From Lachnospiraceae bacterium (GTDB lineage: Bacteria; Bacillota; Clostridia; Lachnospirales; Lachnospiraceae), in contig JAAUZZ010000001.1 in assembly GCA_014804345.1 (NCBI GenBank), forward strand, positions 97,111 to 146,208: 49,098 bases of DNA, read 5' to 3'. The number at the start of each line of letters is the position of its first letter. Position 1 is the stretch's first letter. Position numbers and translations under genes: made by a program. Positions 8,312 to 16,665 of the stretch are shown here, piece by piece. Under the pieces are notes generated by a model. That model had not been told where the DNA came from, ran no database searches, and was given only the letters and a program-made list of their open reading frames with translations.

Positions 8312-10048
8312 ATGTACAGAAACATTACAATGAAGGAAATTGGTGAGCAGCATATTGGCAAGACATTACAGGTTGCGGGCTGGGTGGAAAATATACGGGA
8401 TCACGGCGGCGTGTCGTTTATTGATCTGCGGGATATGTACGGCGTATTACAGGTTGTTATGCGCGATACAACGCTCTTGAACGGGATCACAAAGGAGATG
8501 TGTGTTTCTATTGAGGGACCTGTTGAAAAGAGGGACGAGGAAACCTATAATCCCAAAATCCCTACGGGAACGATAGAACTTGAGGCAAAGACAGTGACAG
8601 TTCTCGGAAAGGTTTATCATCAGCTTCCGTTTGAGATTATGACTTCCAAGGAAACAAGGGAGGATGTGCGCTTAAAGTACCGTTATCTTGATTTAAGAAA
8701 CGCGAAGGTGCGGGATAACATGATTTTTCGTTCACAGGTGATCAGCTTTTTGCGTCAGAAGATGACGGAGCTTGGTTTCCTTGAAATGCAGACGCCGATT
8801 TTATGCGCGTCGTCACCGGAGGGGGCGAGGGATTATATTGTGCCTTCCAGAAAATATAAGGGGAAATTTTACGCGCTGCCGCAGGCGCCACAGCAGTACA
8901 AGCAGCTTTTGATGGTATCGGGTTTTGATAAGTATTTTCAGATCGCGCCCTGTTTTCGCGATGAGGACGCGCGTGCTGATCGTTCGCCGGGAGAGTTTTA
9001 CCAGTTGGATTTCGAGATGAGTTTTGCGACGCAGGAAGATGTGTTTCGGGTAGGCGAGGAGGTGCTTTCCGCCACATTTGAAAAGTTTGCGCCCGAGGGG
9101 TATGCAGTTACAAAAGCGCCGTATCCTGTGATCAGCTACAAACAGGCAATGCTTGAATTCGGTACAGATAAGCCGGATCTTAGAAATCCGCTCCGTATTA
9201 TAGATGTAACGGACTTTTTCCAAAAGTGCAGTTTTAAGCCGTTTCTTGGCAGGACAGTGCGTGCAATCAAGGTGCATGCCGAGATGTCGAAGGGATTTCA
9301 TGAAAAGTTATTGAGTTTTGCGACAGGACTTGGCATGGGCGGACTTGGGTATCTTGAGATTGCGGACGATATGAGTTATAAGGGACCGATTGACAAGTTT
9401 ATTCCACAGGAATTGAAACAGGAGTTTGCGGACATTGCTGCGCTTGAGGCGGGTGATACGATTTTCTTTATCGCGGATAAAGAAGAGCGGGCAAATTACT
9501 ATGCGGGACAGCTTCGGATTGAGCTCGGTGAGAAGCTTGATCTGTGTGAGAAAAATGCGTATCGGTTTTGTTATGTAAATGATTTTCCGATGTATGAGCT
9601 GGATCCCGTAACAAAGCAGATTGGATTTACGCACAACCCGTTTTCGATGCCACAGGGCGGACTGGAGGCGCTGCAAAACGAAAATCCACTGGAGATTTTG
9701 GCGTACCAGTATGATATTGTGTGCAACGGTGTCGAGCTTTCGAGCGGCGCGGTCAGAAATCATGATATTGATATTATGGTGAAGGCGTTTGAGATTGCGG
9801 GATATGATGAGGAAACCCTAAAGGCAAAATTTGGCGCGCTCTATCAGGCATTCCAGTTTGGCGCTCCGCCTCATGCGGGAATGGCGCCGGGAGTAGACCG
9901 AATGCTGATGCTGTTAAAGAATGAGGACAATATCAGAGAAACGATTGTATTTCCAATGAGCGGTTCCGCACAGGATTTGATGTGTGGCGCGCCGAATGAC
10001 GTGACGGAGCAGCAGCTTCGAGAGGTGCATATCAAGATACGAGACTAG
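8312..10048 (+). CDS. aspS: Aspartate--tRNA ligase
   Basis: Class II aminoacyl-tRNA synthetase that charges tRNA-Asp (and, if non-discriminating, tRNA-Asn). The 578 residues comprise an OB-fold anticodon-binding domain (1-105), the catalytic domain with motif 1 region [15 protein letters not shown] and motif 2 FRDED at 215-219 followed by [10 protein letters not shown], a GAD insertion domain (about 280-410), and motif 3 GVDRM at 527-531. The ATG at 8312 has AAAGGAG twelve bases upstream; no better in-frame start exists. GatCAB follows within 14 bases, which fits a route in which mischarged Asp-tRNA-Asn or Glu-tRNA-Gln is amidated, but discrimination cannot be decided here. A long structured leader precedes it. 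Confidence 0.97.
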   Translation: MYRNITMKEIGEQHIGKTLQVAGWVENIRDHGGVSFIDLRDMYGVLQVVMRDTTLLNGITKEMCVSIEGPVEKRDEETYNPKIPTGTIELEAKTVTVLGKVYHQLPFEIMTSKETREDVRLKYRYLDLRNAKVRDNMIFRSQVISFLRQKMTELGFLEMQTPILCASSPEGARDYIVPSRKYKGKFYALPQAPQQYKQLLMVSGFDKYFQIAPCFRDEDARADRSPGEFYQLDFEMSFATQEDVFRVGEEVLSATFEKFAPEGYAVTKAPYPVISYKQAMLEFGTDKPDLRNPLRIIDVTDFFQKCSFKPFLGRTVRAIKVHAEMSKGFHEKLLSFATGLGMGGLGYLEIADDMSYKGPIDKFIPQELKQEFADIAALEAGDTIFFIADKEERANYYAGQLRIELGEKLDLCEKNAYRFCYVNDFPMYELDPVTKQIGFTHNPFSMPQGGLEALQNENPLEILAYQYDIVCNGVELSSGAVRNHDIDIMVKAFEIAGYDEETLKAKFGALYQAFQFGAPPHAGMAPGVDRMLMLLKNEDNIRETIVFPMSGSAQDLMCGAPNDVTEQQLREVHIKIRD

Positions 10049-10061
10049 AGAGGTAAAATCA

Positions 10062-10352
10062 ATGGCAAATATTATTTCAGACGAAACAATAGACTATGTA
10101 GGAATTCTTGCGAAGCTTGCGCTTTCCGATGAGGAGAAAGAGCAGGCGAAAAAGGATATGGGAAGAATGCTGGACTATATTGACAAGCTTGGAGAACTGG
10201 ATACGACCGGCATTGAGCCGATGTCACATGTGTTTCCCGTGCAGAATGCCTTTCGGGAGGATGTTGTGACGAATGGCGATGAGAGTGAGAAAACCTTAAA
10301 GAATGCGCCGGGCGAAAAGGATAATATGTTTATTGTGCCAATCACAATATGA
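10062..10352 (+). CDS. gatC: Asp/Glu-tRNA amidotransferase subunit C
   Basis: Small subunit that clamps GatA and GatB together in the amidotransferase which converts Glu-tRNA-Gln to Gln-tRNA-Gln and Asp-tRNA-Asn to Asn-tRNA-Asn. The 96-residue product has the family pattern: an N-terminal helix with [14 protein letters not shown], a second helix with [13 protein letters not shown] and the conserved IEPMSHVFP, then REDV and a C-terminal FIVP. GAGAGG lies before the ATG. It sits 14 bases after aspS and 22 before gatA, so the four genes form one operon. The size is normal for the family. Confidence 0.95.
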   Translation: MANIISDETIDYVGILAKLALSDEEKEQAKKDMGRMLDYIDKLGELDTTGIEPMSHVFPVQNAFREDVVTNGDESEKTLKNAPGEKDNMFIVPITI

Positions 10353-10374
10353 AGCTTTGACTTTGGAGGTAGGA

Positions 10375-11829
10375 ATGGAACTATTAAAATACAGCGCTGT
10401 GGAGCTTGCGGCGGCAATTAAAGAGGGAAAAGCGACTGCTGTAGAGGCGATGGAGGCAGCGCTTTCTAAAATAGAGGAGACGGAAAGCAAGATCAATGCT
10501 TATGTCACGATTGATAAAGAGGCTGCGCTTGCGGCTGCAAAAGAGGCGCAAAAAAAGATAGAGGCGGGAGCGCTTACGGGAGCGCTTGCCGGTGTGCCCA
10601 TGGCAGTTAAGGACAATCTGTGTACGGAGGGAATGCTGACGACATGCGCATCGAAAATACTTGGAAATTTTGTGCCGACCTTTTCGGCGGAGGCAGTGAT
10701 CAATCTGGAAAAAGCGGGTGCGGTTGTAATCGGAAAGACCAATATGGACGAGTTTGCAATGGGTTCAACCACAGAAACTTCCGCGTATGGGGAAACGAAA
10801 AACCCGTGGAATTTGGAACATGTGCCAGGCGGTTCGTCGGGTGGTTCTGCAGCGGCAGTAGCATCGAACGAATGTTTCTTTGCATTGGGCTCCGATACAG
10901 GTGGTTCCATCAGGCAGCCGGCATCTTTTTGTGGTGTCGTAGGGCTAAAGCCGACTTATGGTACGGTTTCAAGATACGGTCTGATTGCATATGGTTCATC
11001 CTTAGACCAAATTGGTCCGCTGACAAAAAATGTGACGGACTGTGCCACAGTGCTTGAGGTTCTTGCTACACACGACACAAAGGATTCCACGTCCGTGAAG
11101 CGTGAGGATACGGATTTTACATCGGCTTTGGTTGAAGACGTGACAGGAATGAAAATCGGAATTCCAAGAGATTATTTCGGTGAGGGACTTGATGCGGAGG
11201 TCAAAGAGGCAGCGCTTGCGGCGGCGAAGGCATTGGAAGAGAAAGGCGCTGTTGTGGAGGAGTTTGATTTAAGCCTTGTCGAGTACGCAATCCCGACGTA
11301 TTATACGATAGCGGCTGCGGAGGCGAGTTCCAATCTGGAGCGTTTTGACGGCGTGAAGTATGGTTATCGCACCTCGGAATTTGACGGACTGCACAACATG
11401 TACAAAAAGACGCGCTCTGAGGGGTTTGGTGCGGAGGTTAAGCGTAGGATCATGCTTGGCTCATTTGTTTTAAGTTCTGGATATTATGATGCTTATTATT
11501 TAAAGGCTTTGAAGGTAAAGGCAATGATTAAAAAAGCTTTTGACGATGCCTTTGCAAAATACGATATCATTCTTGGACCGGTTGCGCCGACGACTGCGCC
11601 GAAACTTGGCGAGAGTTTATCCGATCCGCTAAAGATGTATCTTGGCGATATTTATACCATATCGGTCAATCTCGCGGGACTTCCCGGAATTTCCGTTCCG
11701 TGCGGAAAAGATTCCAAAGGACTTCCGATTGGTTTGCAGCTGATCGCAGACAGTTTTCAGGAGAAAAAACTGATTCAGACAGCGTATACCTATGAAAAAC
11801 TGCGCGGCGCGTTTGTCATGGAAGATTAG
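10375..11829 (+). CDS. gatA: Asp/Glu-tRNA amidotransferase subunit A
   Basis: Glutaminase subunit; releases ammonia from glutamine or asparagine and passes it to GatB. Amidase signature enzyme of 484 residues. The catalytic triad is exactly placed: K79 in AVKDN, S154 in GGSSGGS and nucleophile S178 in GSDTGGSIRQP. The start at 10375 (MELLKYSAVELAAAIKEG) is preferred over in-frame codons back to 10303 because those lie inside gatC and because GGAGG (10365-10369) is correctly spaced. Remaining hallmarks include GLKPTYGTVSRYGLIAY and the C-terminal LPGISVPCG region. No anomalies. Confidence 0.97.
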   Translation: MELLKYSAVELAAAIKEGKATAVEAMEAALSKIEETESKINAYVTIDKEAALAAAKEAQKKIEAGALTGALAGVPMAVKDNLCTEGMLTTCASKILGNFVPTFSAEAVINLEKAGAVVIGKTNMDEFAMGSTTETSAYGETKNPWNLEHVPGGSSGGSAAAVASNECFFALGSDTGGSIRQPASFCGVVGLKPTYGTVSRYGLIAYGSSLDQIGPLTKNVTDCATVLEVLATHDTKDSTSVKREDTDFTSALVEDVTGMKIGIPRDYFGEGLDAEVKEAALAAAKALEEKGAVVEEFDLSLVEYAIPTYYTIAAAEASSNLERFDGVKYGYRTSEFDGLHNMYKKTRSEGFGAEVKRRIMLGSFVLSSGYYDAYYLKALKVKAMIKKAFDDAFAKYDIILGPVAPTTAPKLGESLSDPLKMYLGDIYTISVNLAGLPGISVPCGKDSKGLPIGLQLIADSFQEKKLIQTAYTYEKLRGAFVMED

Positions 11830-11847
11830 GAAAGGACAGGGAGAAAA

Positions 11848-13278
11848 ATGGCAAAGCAATACGAAACAGTGATTGGTCTTGAAGTGCATGTGGAACTTGC
11901 GACCAAGACAAAAATATTTTGCGGCTGTTCGACAGCGTTTGGCGGAGCTCCAAATACGCATACCTGTCCTGTATGTACAGGTATGCCGGGAACGCTTCCT
12001 GTACTCAATAAGCAGGTGGTGAATTATGCGTTGGCGGTAGGACTTGCGACAAACTGCGAAATCACGCAGTATTGCAAGTTTGACAGAAAGAATTATTTTT
12101 ACCCGGACAATCCGCAGAATTATCAGATTAGTCAGCTCTATCTGCCGATTTGCAGAAATGGTTATGTGGAGATTGAAACGTCCGCGGGGAAAAAATCGGT
12201 CGGAATTCATGAAATTCATATGGAGGAGGATGCAGGAAAGCTCATTCATGATGAGTGGGAGGACTGCTCGCTTGTAGATTACAACCGTTCCGGCGTACCG
12301 CTCATAGAGATTGTATCGGAGCCGGATATGCGCAGTGCAGAGGAGGTTATCGCTTACCTTGAGAAACTTAGAATGACAATCCAGTATTTGGGTGCGTCAG
12401 ATTGCAAACTGAACGAAGGCTCGATGCGTGCCGATGTCAATTTATCCGTGCGGGAAGTGGGCGCGGAGCAATTTGGCACGCGTACCGAAATGAAGAACCT
12501 CAATTCATTCCGTGCTATCACACATGCCATTGAGAACGAGCGGGAGCGGCAGATTGATTTGCTTGAGTCGGGGCAGCAGGTGATACAGGAAACAAGGCGG
12601 TGGGACGACAATAAAGAGTATTCTTATGCGATGCGTTCGAAAGAGGACGCGCAGGATTACCGCTATTTTCCCGATCCGGATTTAGTTCCTGTATATATCA
12701 GCGATGAATGGCTTTCGGAAATCAAAAACAGCCAGCCGGAATTTCGCGAGGAGAAGATGGCGCGCTACAAGAAAGAGTTTGATATTCCCGAGTATGATAT
12801 CGGTATCATCACGGATTCAAAGCATATGGCGGATTTGTTTGAGGAAACCGTCGCAATTTGTCATGAACCGAAGAAGGTATCAAACTGGCTGATGGGGGAA
12901 ACGCTCAGACTGCTAAAGGAAAAGGGCATGGATGCCGAGGATATCCGGTTTTCGCCTGAAAATCTCGCAAAGCTGATTGCACTTGTAGATGGTAAAGCAA
13001 TCAATTCGTCCGTTGCGAAGGAAGTGTTTGAGGTAATGTTTGAAGAGGACATTGACCCGGAACGGTACGTGGAAGAGAAGGGATTAAAGACCGTAAACGA
13101 TGAAGGCGCGCTTAGAAAAACGATAGAGGAAGTCATTGCCGCAAATCCGCAGTCGGTAGAAGACTATAGAAATGGCAAGGAAAAGGCAATCGGCTTCTTG
13201 GTCGGGCAGACAATGAAAGCGATGAAGGGTAAAGCGGACCCCGGCATGGTCAACCGAATTTTAAAAGAATTGTTATAA
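11848..13278 (+). CDS. gatB: Asp/Glu-tRNA amidotransferase subunit B
   Basis: Kinase/transamidase subunit that phosphorylates the misacylated carboxylate and adds ammonia from GatA. The 476 residues begin with the signature YETVIGLEVHVELATKTKIF followed by CGCSTAFG and CPVCTGMPGTLPVLN; the two CxC/CxxC pairs form the zinc site. Further motifs are FDRKNYFYPDNPQNYQ, IHMEEDAGKL and YFPDPDLVPV. The C-terminal YqeY-like tail domain (about 330-476) binds the tRNA. GACAGGGAG precedes the ATG. Last gene of the aspS-gatCAB operon; a hairpin lies 45 bases after its stop. Confidence 0.98.
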   Translation: MAKQYETVIGLEVHVELATKTKIFCGCSTAFGGAPNTHTCPVCTGMPGTLPVLNKQVVNYALAVGLATNCEITQYCKFDRKNYFYPDNPQNYQISQLYLPICRNGYVEIETSAGKKSVGIHEIHMEEDAGKLIHDEWEDCSLVDYNRSGVPLIEIVSEPDMRSAEEVIAYLEKLRMTIQYLGASDCKLNEGSMRADVNLSVREVGAEQFGTRTEMKNLNSFRAITHAIENERERQIDLLESGQQVIQETRRWDDNKEYSYAMRSKEDAQDYRYFPDPDLVPVYISDEWLSEIKNSQPEFREEKMARYKKEFDIPEYDIGIITDSKHMADLFEETVAICHEPKKVSNWLMGETLRLLKEKGMDAEDIRFSPENLAKLIALVDGKAINSSVAKEVFEVMFEEDIDPERYVEEKGLKTVNDEGALRKTIEEVIAANPQSVEDYRNGKEKAIGFLVGQTMKAMKGKADPGMVNRILKELL

Positions 13279-13323
13279 AAGATAAAATTAATATATTATG
13301 TTATTCCCGTTTGGCTAAAAGTG

Positions 13324-13358
13324 TGGTATAATGTCGATAGGCATTATACCATATTTTT
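13324..13358 (+). terminator. Hairpin and T run after gatB, overlapping a -10-like sequence
   Basis: TGGTATAATG (13324-13333) pairs perfectly with CATTATACCA (13342-13351), followed by TATTTTTT, a good intrinsic terminator. The left arm also reads as an extended -10, TGGTATAAT, so the site may double as the start region for the next gene; no -35 match is seen. Confidence 0.7.
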
Positions 13359-13367
13359 TATGCACAC

Positions 13368-13441
13368 GGGCATTCAAAGGAAGAATGTCAGCAGAGCTGA
13401 CGAATGCCCGGCGCGCAAGTAGGGGAAGAAAACTTCCCTGC
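13368..13441 (+). other. Two hairpins in the leader of the PAS-GGDEF-EAL gene
   Basis: GGGCATTC (13368-13375) pairs with GAATGCCC (13402-13409), enclosing GTCAGC/GCTGAC (13387-13401). A second hairpin, GGGGAAG with CTTCCC around AAAA, follows at about 13422-13440. The conserved bases of c-di-GMP riboswitches were looked for and not found. Confidence 0.5.
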
Positions 13442-13465
13442 TCGATTTGAAGGGGGTAATTGCAG

Positions 13466-15103
13466 ATGGCAAAAGATATTTTAAAGAATGAATTGTTTGA
13501 ATCCTTTGCAAATGCTTCTGATAATATCTACATTTATGTATGTGATATGCAATCGGATTTATCCAGATGGTCAAAAAATACCGTGGATTATTTCGACCTT
13601 GAAGGTGAATATATAGAAAACGCCGGAGCCAAATGGATGGAGCATGTACACCCCGATGACCGCACCCTATATCTGAAAGATATCGAAGCTGTATTTTCCG
13701 GTGCATCAAGTCGTCACAGCTGTCAATACCGCGCTAAAAACAAATATAATGACTATGTGTGGCTGGAGTGTAAAGGCAGCGTTATTTCTGACGAAGACGG
13801 ACGTCCCCTTGTTTTTGCGGGAATCATGACGCGGCTTGACAACCAGAATAAATATGACCCGCTTACACATTTGCTGACGAGCTTTGAAATGCAGAAATAT
13901 GATTTTTCTACAGGGAGCGGTGCAGCGCTTCTTTTCGGCATAAACGGATTTAGAAAGATTAACAATACAAACGGTTTTATGTATGGCAACAAAGTATTGG
14001 TAGCATTGGCAGAACGCCTTGAACAGCTTGCGGGCAAAAACAACAGGGTTTACCGTCTTCAAGGAGATGAATTTATCGTTTTGTCCCCAAACGGGTCTAA
14101 GGCTGAATTGTGTGAGATCTTTAAGAACATTAATGATTATTGCGCTAATATCAGAGGGCTAAAGAGCTTTTCTGTTTCTGCAGGCATTGTATCCTATCCG
14201 GAAGACGGAACGGATTTCAATACATTGATGAGCAATCTGGAACATTCATTGGAATATGCCAAGGAGCAGAAACAAGGATGGGTTGCTGAATTTTCCGAGA
14301 AGATTTCACAGCGCCATTACCGTACGAGCAAACTTCACGAAGCGCTGACAAAAAGCATACATAATAATTTTGAAGGCTTTGAATTATATTTTCAGCCAAT
14401 CCTTGACGCAAAAACGAAAAAAATCGTTAAATGTGAATCCCTATTGCGTTGGAAAACACCTGAAATACAGGACGCAACACCCTATGAATTCATTAAACTG
14501 TTGGAAAACAGTGGGGAAATACGGGAAGTTGGTTTTTGGGTCATGGAAGAGGCGCTTCGGCATGCCGCCGTATGGCAGAAAAAATACAAAGATATTTCCG
14601 TAAGTTTTAATGTTTCTTATATACAGCTGTTGGACGGAGAATTTATCGACAAGATGATTGAAAAAGCTAACGAATTGCAAGTGGATCCACAGCTTGTCGT
14701 GGTTGAACTTACAGAAAGCTGTAACGCAGAAGACACGGAAATGCTTTCCCGCCAGTTCGAAAAACTTCAGAAACTTGGATTTAAAATCGCAATGGATGAT
14801 TTTGGAACAGAGTATGCGTCTTTTGGTTTGTTGCATGATGTCAACATGGATATTTTGAAAATCGATCAGAAATTTGTGCGTGGTCTGATCCGTGAAGGAA
14901 ATATGGCAGACATGGCAATTATTGAAAGCGTTGTAGATATGTGCAGAAAGCTTTCAATACAGACCGTAGCTGAAGGCGTAGAAACGGAAGAAATTCAAGA
15001 TATCATTCGCAGCATAGGCGTTTCATTCCTTCAAGGTTATTTATATTCCAAGCCTGTTCCCACCGATGACTTCGAACGGATGATCATGAATGAACAGCGC
15101 TAA
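13466..15103 (+). CDS. PAS-GGDEF-EAL protein, probable c-di-GMP phosphodiesterase
   Basis: Cyclic di-GMP signalling protein of 545 residues, no membrane segment. An N-terminal PAS_3-type domain (about 10-125) contains WMEHVHPDDRTLYLKDI. A GGDEF domain (130-275) has QGDEF in place of GGDEF, which usually means no cyclase activity, though GTP may still bind. The EAL domain (290-540) has E-S-L in CESLLRW instead of EAL but keeps the catalytic-site residues: Glu of VELTES, the Asp pair of AMDDFGTEYASF, Lys of ILKID, Glu of AEGVETEE and Gln of LQGYLYSKP. It probably hydrolyses c-di-GMP. The ATG at 13466 has AGGGGG nine bases upstream. Single gene behind a structured leader. Confidence 0.93.
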   Translation: MAKDILKNELFESFANASDNIYIYVCDMQSDLSRWSKNTVDYFDLEGEYIENAGAKWMEHVHPDDRTLYLKDIEAVFSGASSRHSCQYRAKNKYNDYVWLECKGSVISDEDGRPLVFAGIMTRLDNQNKYDPLTHLLTSFEMQKYDFSTGSGAALLFGINGFRKINNTNGFMYGNKVLVALAERLEQLAGKNNRVYRLQGDEFIVLSPNGSKAELCEIFKNINDYCANIRGLKSFSVSAGIVSYPEDGTDFNTLMSNLEHSLEYAKEQKQGWVAEFSEKISQRHYRTSKLHEALTKSIHNNFEGFELYFQPILDAKTKKIVKCESLLRWKTPEIQDATPYEFIKLLENSGEIREVGFWVMEEALRHAAVWQKKYKDISVSFNVSYIQLLDGEFIDKMIEKANELQVDPQLVVVELTESCNAEDTEMLSRQFEKLQKLGFKIAMDDFGTEYASFGLLHDVNMDILKIDQKFVRGLIREGNMADMAIIESVVDMCRKLSIQTVAEGVETEEIQDIIRSIGVSFLQGYLYSKPVPTDDFERMIMNEQR

Positions 15104-15189
15104 CATATAAATTAAAAAATAGAATTGTAAAAGTTCGGGGGATAATTTATCGAAACGGACAATCTGCGTAACGTGGGAGGGGATGCAGT

Positions 15190-15651
15190 ATGGATAATAC
15201 AAAACTATTTCAATATGTACAGATTTATAATGTGCCGACAGCATGTAAAACTTGTGGCGGCGTATTGGTATACAGAGGCTTGGGAGAGTACATCTGTGAA
15301 TTATGCAAAGAAAAGGCTTATGACAATTATGGAAAGACACGCAATTATATTGAAGAGAACCCCGGTGCGTCAGCAGTGGAGATTGAGAAAAATACGGGAG
15401 TGAGTAAGGCGGCGATTCGCGAGATGTTAAAGGAATCGCGTTTTGAGATCGTTGAGGGAACAAAATCTTTTTTGCGCTGTGAGTCTTGCGGAAAGGAAGT
15501 TCGCAGCGGCAGATATTGTCCTGAGTGTGAGAAAAACATTCATATAATGATTGAAAAGCAGCAAAGGGAGAAGCTGCACGAAAATATGCAAGGTTTTGCA
15601 ATGAACACGGGCGGACAGGAAGGTCATAGGCGTTTTGTGCGTGATAAATAG
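15190..15651 (+). CDS. YvyF/TIGR03826-like zinc-ribbon protein
   Basis: A 153-residue soluble protein with an N-terminal zinc ribbon (CKTCGG ... CELC, residues 16-37), a helix-turn-helix-like centre (GASAVEIEKNTGVSKAAIRE, 57-76) and a second ribbon (CESCGKEVRSGRYCPEC). This arrangement matches the family annotated in flagellar operons (B. subtilis YvyF, upstream of flgM), whose biochemical role is unclear; regulation of flagellin genes has been suggested. Here no flagellar gene is adjacent, only a c-di-GMP enzyme upstream and an orphan chemoreceptor 7 kb away. GGGAGGGG lies upstream of the ATG at 15190. It ends in a strong terminator. Family call likely, function open. Confidence 0.75.
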   Translation: MDNTKLFQYVQIYNVPTACKTCGGVLVYRGLGEYICELCKEKAYDNYGKTRNYIEENPGASAVEIEKNTGVSKAAIREMLKESRFEIVEGTKSFLRCESCGKEVRSGRYCPECEKNIHIMIEKQQREKLHENMQGFAMNTGGQEGHRRFVRDK

Positions 15652-15674
15652 ATAGCATAAAAGAAAATGAAAAG

Positions 15675-15706
15675 GGGGATGTCGCTTGACATCCCCAGAT
15701 TTTTAT
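15675..15706 (+). terminator. Intrinsic terminator after the YvyF-like gene
   Basis: GGGGATGTC (15675-15683) pairs perfectly with GACATCCCC (15688-15696), a GCTT tetraloop between them, then AGATTTTTATT. Strong terminator. Confidence 0.9.
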
Positions 15707-15744
15707 TCTACAGAAAATTGCGACAATCGTAGTGATACTCAAGA

Positions 15745-15797
15745 AAGAATTTGCTTTGCAAATTCTTTGAACGCAAGCTGCCGAGCTTGCGTTTTTT
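15745..15797. terminator. Two tandem hairpins between convergent genes
   Basis: AAGAATTTGC (15745-15754) pairs with GCAAATTCTT (15758-15767), and AACGCAAGCT (15770-15779) pairs with AGCTTGCGTT (15784-15793), then TTTTTA on the plus strand. They lie between the plus-strand YvyF-like gene and the minus-strand flavin reductase and probably serve as terminators for both directions. Confidence 0.7.
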
Positions 15798-16299
15798 ATC
15801 GTGCCAAAACGTCAATAATCTCGCCTACATACATCGTGTGCATATCGCCATCCTGATACCATTTTTCAATTTCGGGCAGCAGGAAACTGTCTTTGGTAAT
15901 TTTCACAGCAGCCATTTTGTTACATAAAAGAATGAAATCACCTTCATCAATAAACGGAATAGAATGCTTATAATTCCATGTAAGTCCTGCTTCTACAATC
16001 TTATCGCAGTCACGTCCCGAGTGTGAGCCGCAGTAGTTGAGTGCGTCCCGATAGCCCGCGCCCATAAAGGAAACAGAGAAAAAGTCTGTTTTGTCAATAA
16101 ATTCTTTCGTAAATCTTGAGTCGCGGATAAAGATAAAGGCAACATTCTTGCCCCAAAGGACGCCGACACCGCCCCAACTGATCGTCATGGTATTTGCCGC
16201 CTCTTTCGTTCCTGCGGAAACAAGTCCCCAATCCTGGCCGATGGTTTTGAATGGATTAAATTCCAGCTCTTCCATTGGAAATGGTTGAAATACGTGCAT
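15796..16299 (-). CDS. Flavin reductase-like (FMN-binding split barrel) protein
   Basis: A 167-residue soluble protein of the flavin reductase-like family, which binds FMN in a split beta-barrel and either reduces free flavin or acts in small redox systems. Visible family features are the N-terminal GLVSAGTKEAANTMTISWGG, where the mainchain after NTMTISW binds the flavin phosphate, VAFIFIRDSRFTKEFID, FSVSFMG and the late MHTMYVGEIIDV, typical of the last barrel strand. AAAGGAG is nine bases before the ATG at 16299. Its promoter diverges from that of gltB. Substrate and physiological partner are not predictable; a single-gene unit by its flanking terminator. Confidence 0.85.
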   Translation of the reverse strand: MHVFQPFPMEELEFNPFKTIGQDWGLVSAGTKEAANTMTISWGGVGVLWGKNVAFIFIRDSRFTKEFIDKTDFFSVSFMGAGYRDALNYCGSHSGRDCDKIVEAGLTWNYKHSIPFIDEGDFILLCNKMAAVKITKDSFLLPEIEKWYQDGDMHTMYVGEIIDVLAR

Positions 16300-16338
16300 A
16301 TCAAAAACTCCTTTTTTTCAATATATTTAATATATAAA

Positions 16339-16367
16339 ATTATACTATTATATGCAAAAAGTGTAAA
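16339..16367 (-). promoter_or_regulatory. Promoter of the flavin reductase-like gene
   Basis: Minus strand TTTACA (16367-16362), 17 bases, TATAAT (16344-16339), about 40 bases before the start codon. A near-consensus promoter. Confidence 0.8.
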
Positions 16368-16464
16368 GCCTTATCAATGCTTCGGATAAGAAGAGAGAGA
16401 TACACGAAAACGCACAGAAAGATCAATATATTCTAAAAAAATACAATAAATTTGAAAATACCTC

Positions 16465-16493
16465 TTTACAAACGAATAAAAATTTTCTATAAT
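16465..16493 (+). promoter_or_regulatory. Promoter of gltB-gltD
   Basis: TTTACA (16465-16470), 17 bases, TATAAT (16488-16493). Transcription would start near 16500, giving a leader of about 165 bases that contains an intrinsic terminator. Confidence 0.8.
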
Positions 16494-16508
16494 TCTATGG
16501 TAAAGAAT

Positions 16509-16596
16509 AGTGGTTCGAAAAAGTACCACTAAAAATCATCATTGCAACTCAAAGTAACCAAAGGCGGTTAAAGGCGTTTTTTGGTTACTTTTTTTT
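16509..16596 (+). promoter_or_regulatory. Leader hairpin and intrinsic terminator before gltB (possible attenuator)
   Basis: AGTGGT (16509-16514) pairs with ACCACT (16524-16529). Then AAGTAACCAAA (16552-16562) pairs perfectly with TTTGGTTACTT (16580-16590) and is followed by six T, a strong terminator lying between promoter and gltB. All gltBD transcription from the promoter at 16465 must read through it, which suggests regulated antitermination. Hexanucleotide loops of the ANTAR type and the glutamine riboswitch consensus were not recognised. Confidence 0.7.
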
Positions 16597-16665
16597 ATTC
16601 AATAAGACGACTCGCGAAGCGTGTCGGCGTTTGATGTAATAAGACGGAAAGGTATGGTTATTAAG

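Noticed and set aside
13324-13465. c-di-GMP riboswitch before the GGDEF-EAL gene
   Set aside because: The leader has hairpins, but the conserved core bases of class I and class II c-di-GMP riboswitches are not present.
15104-15189. Sigma-28 type flagellar promoter before the YvyF-like gene
   Set aside because: GGGGATAA resembles a sigma-28 -10 but TAAA is at the wrong distance (21 bases instead of 15).
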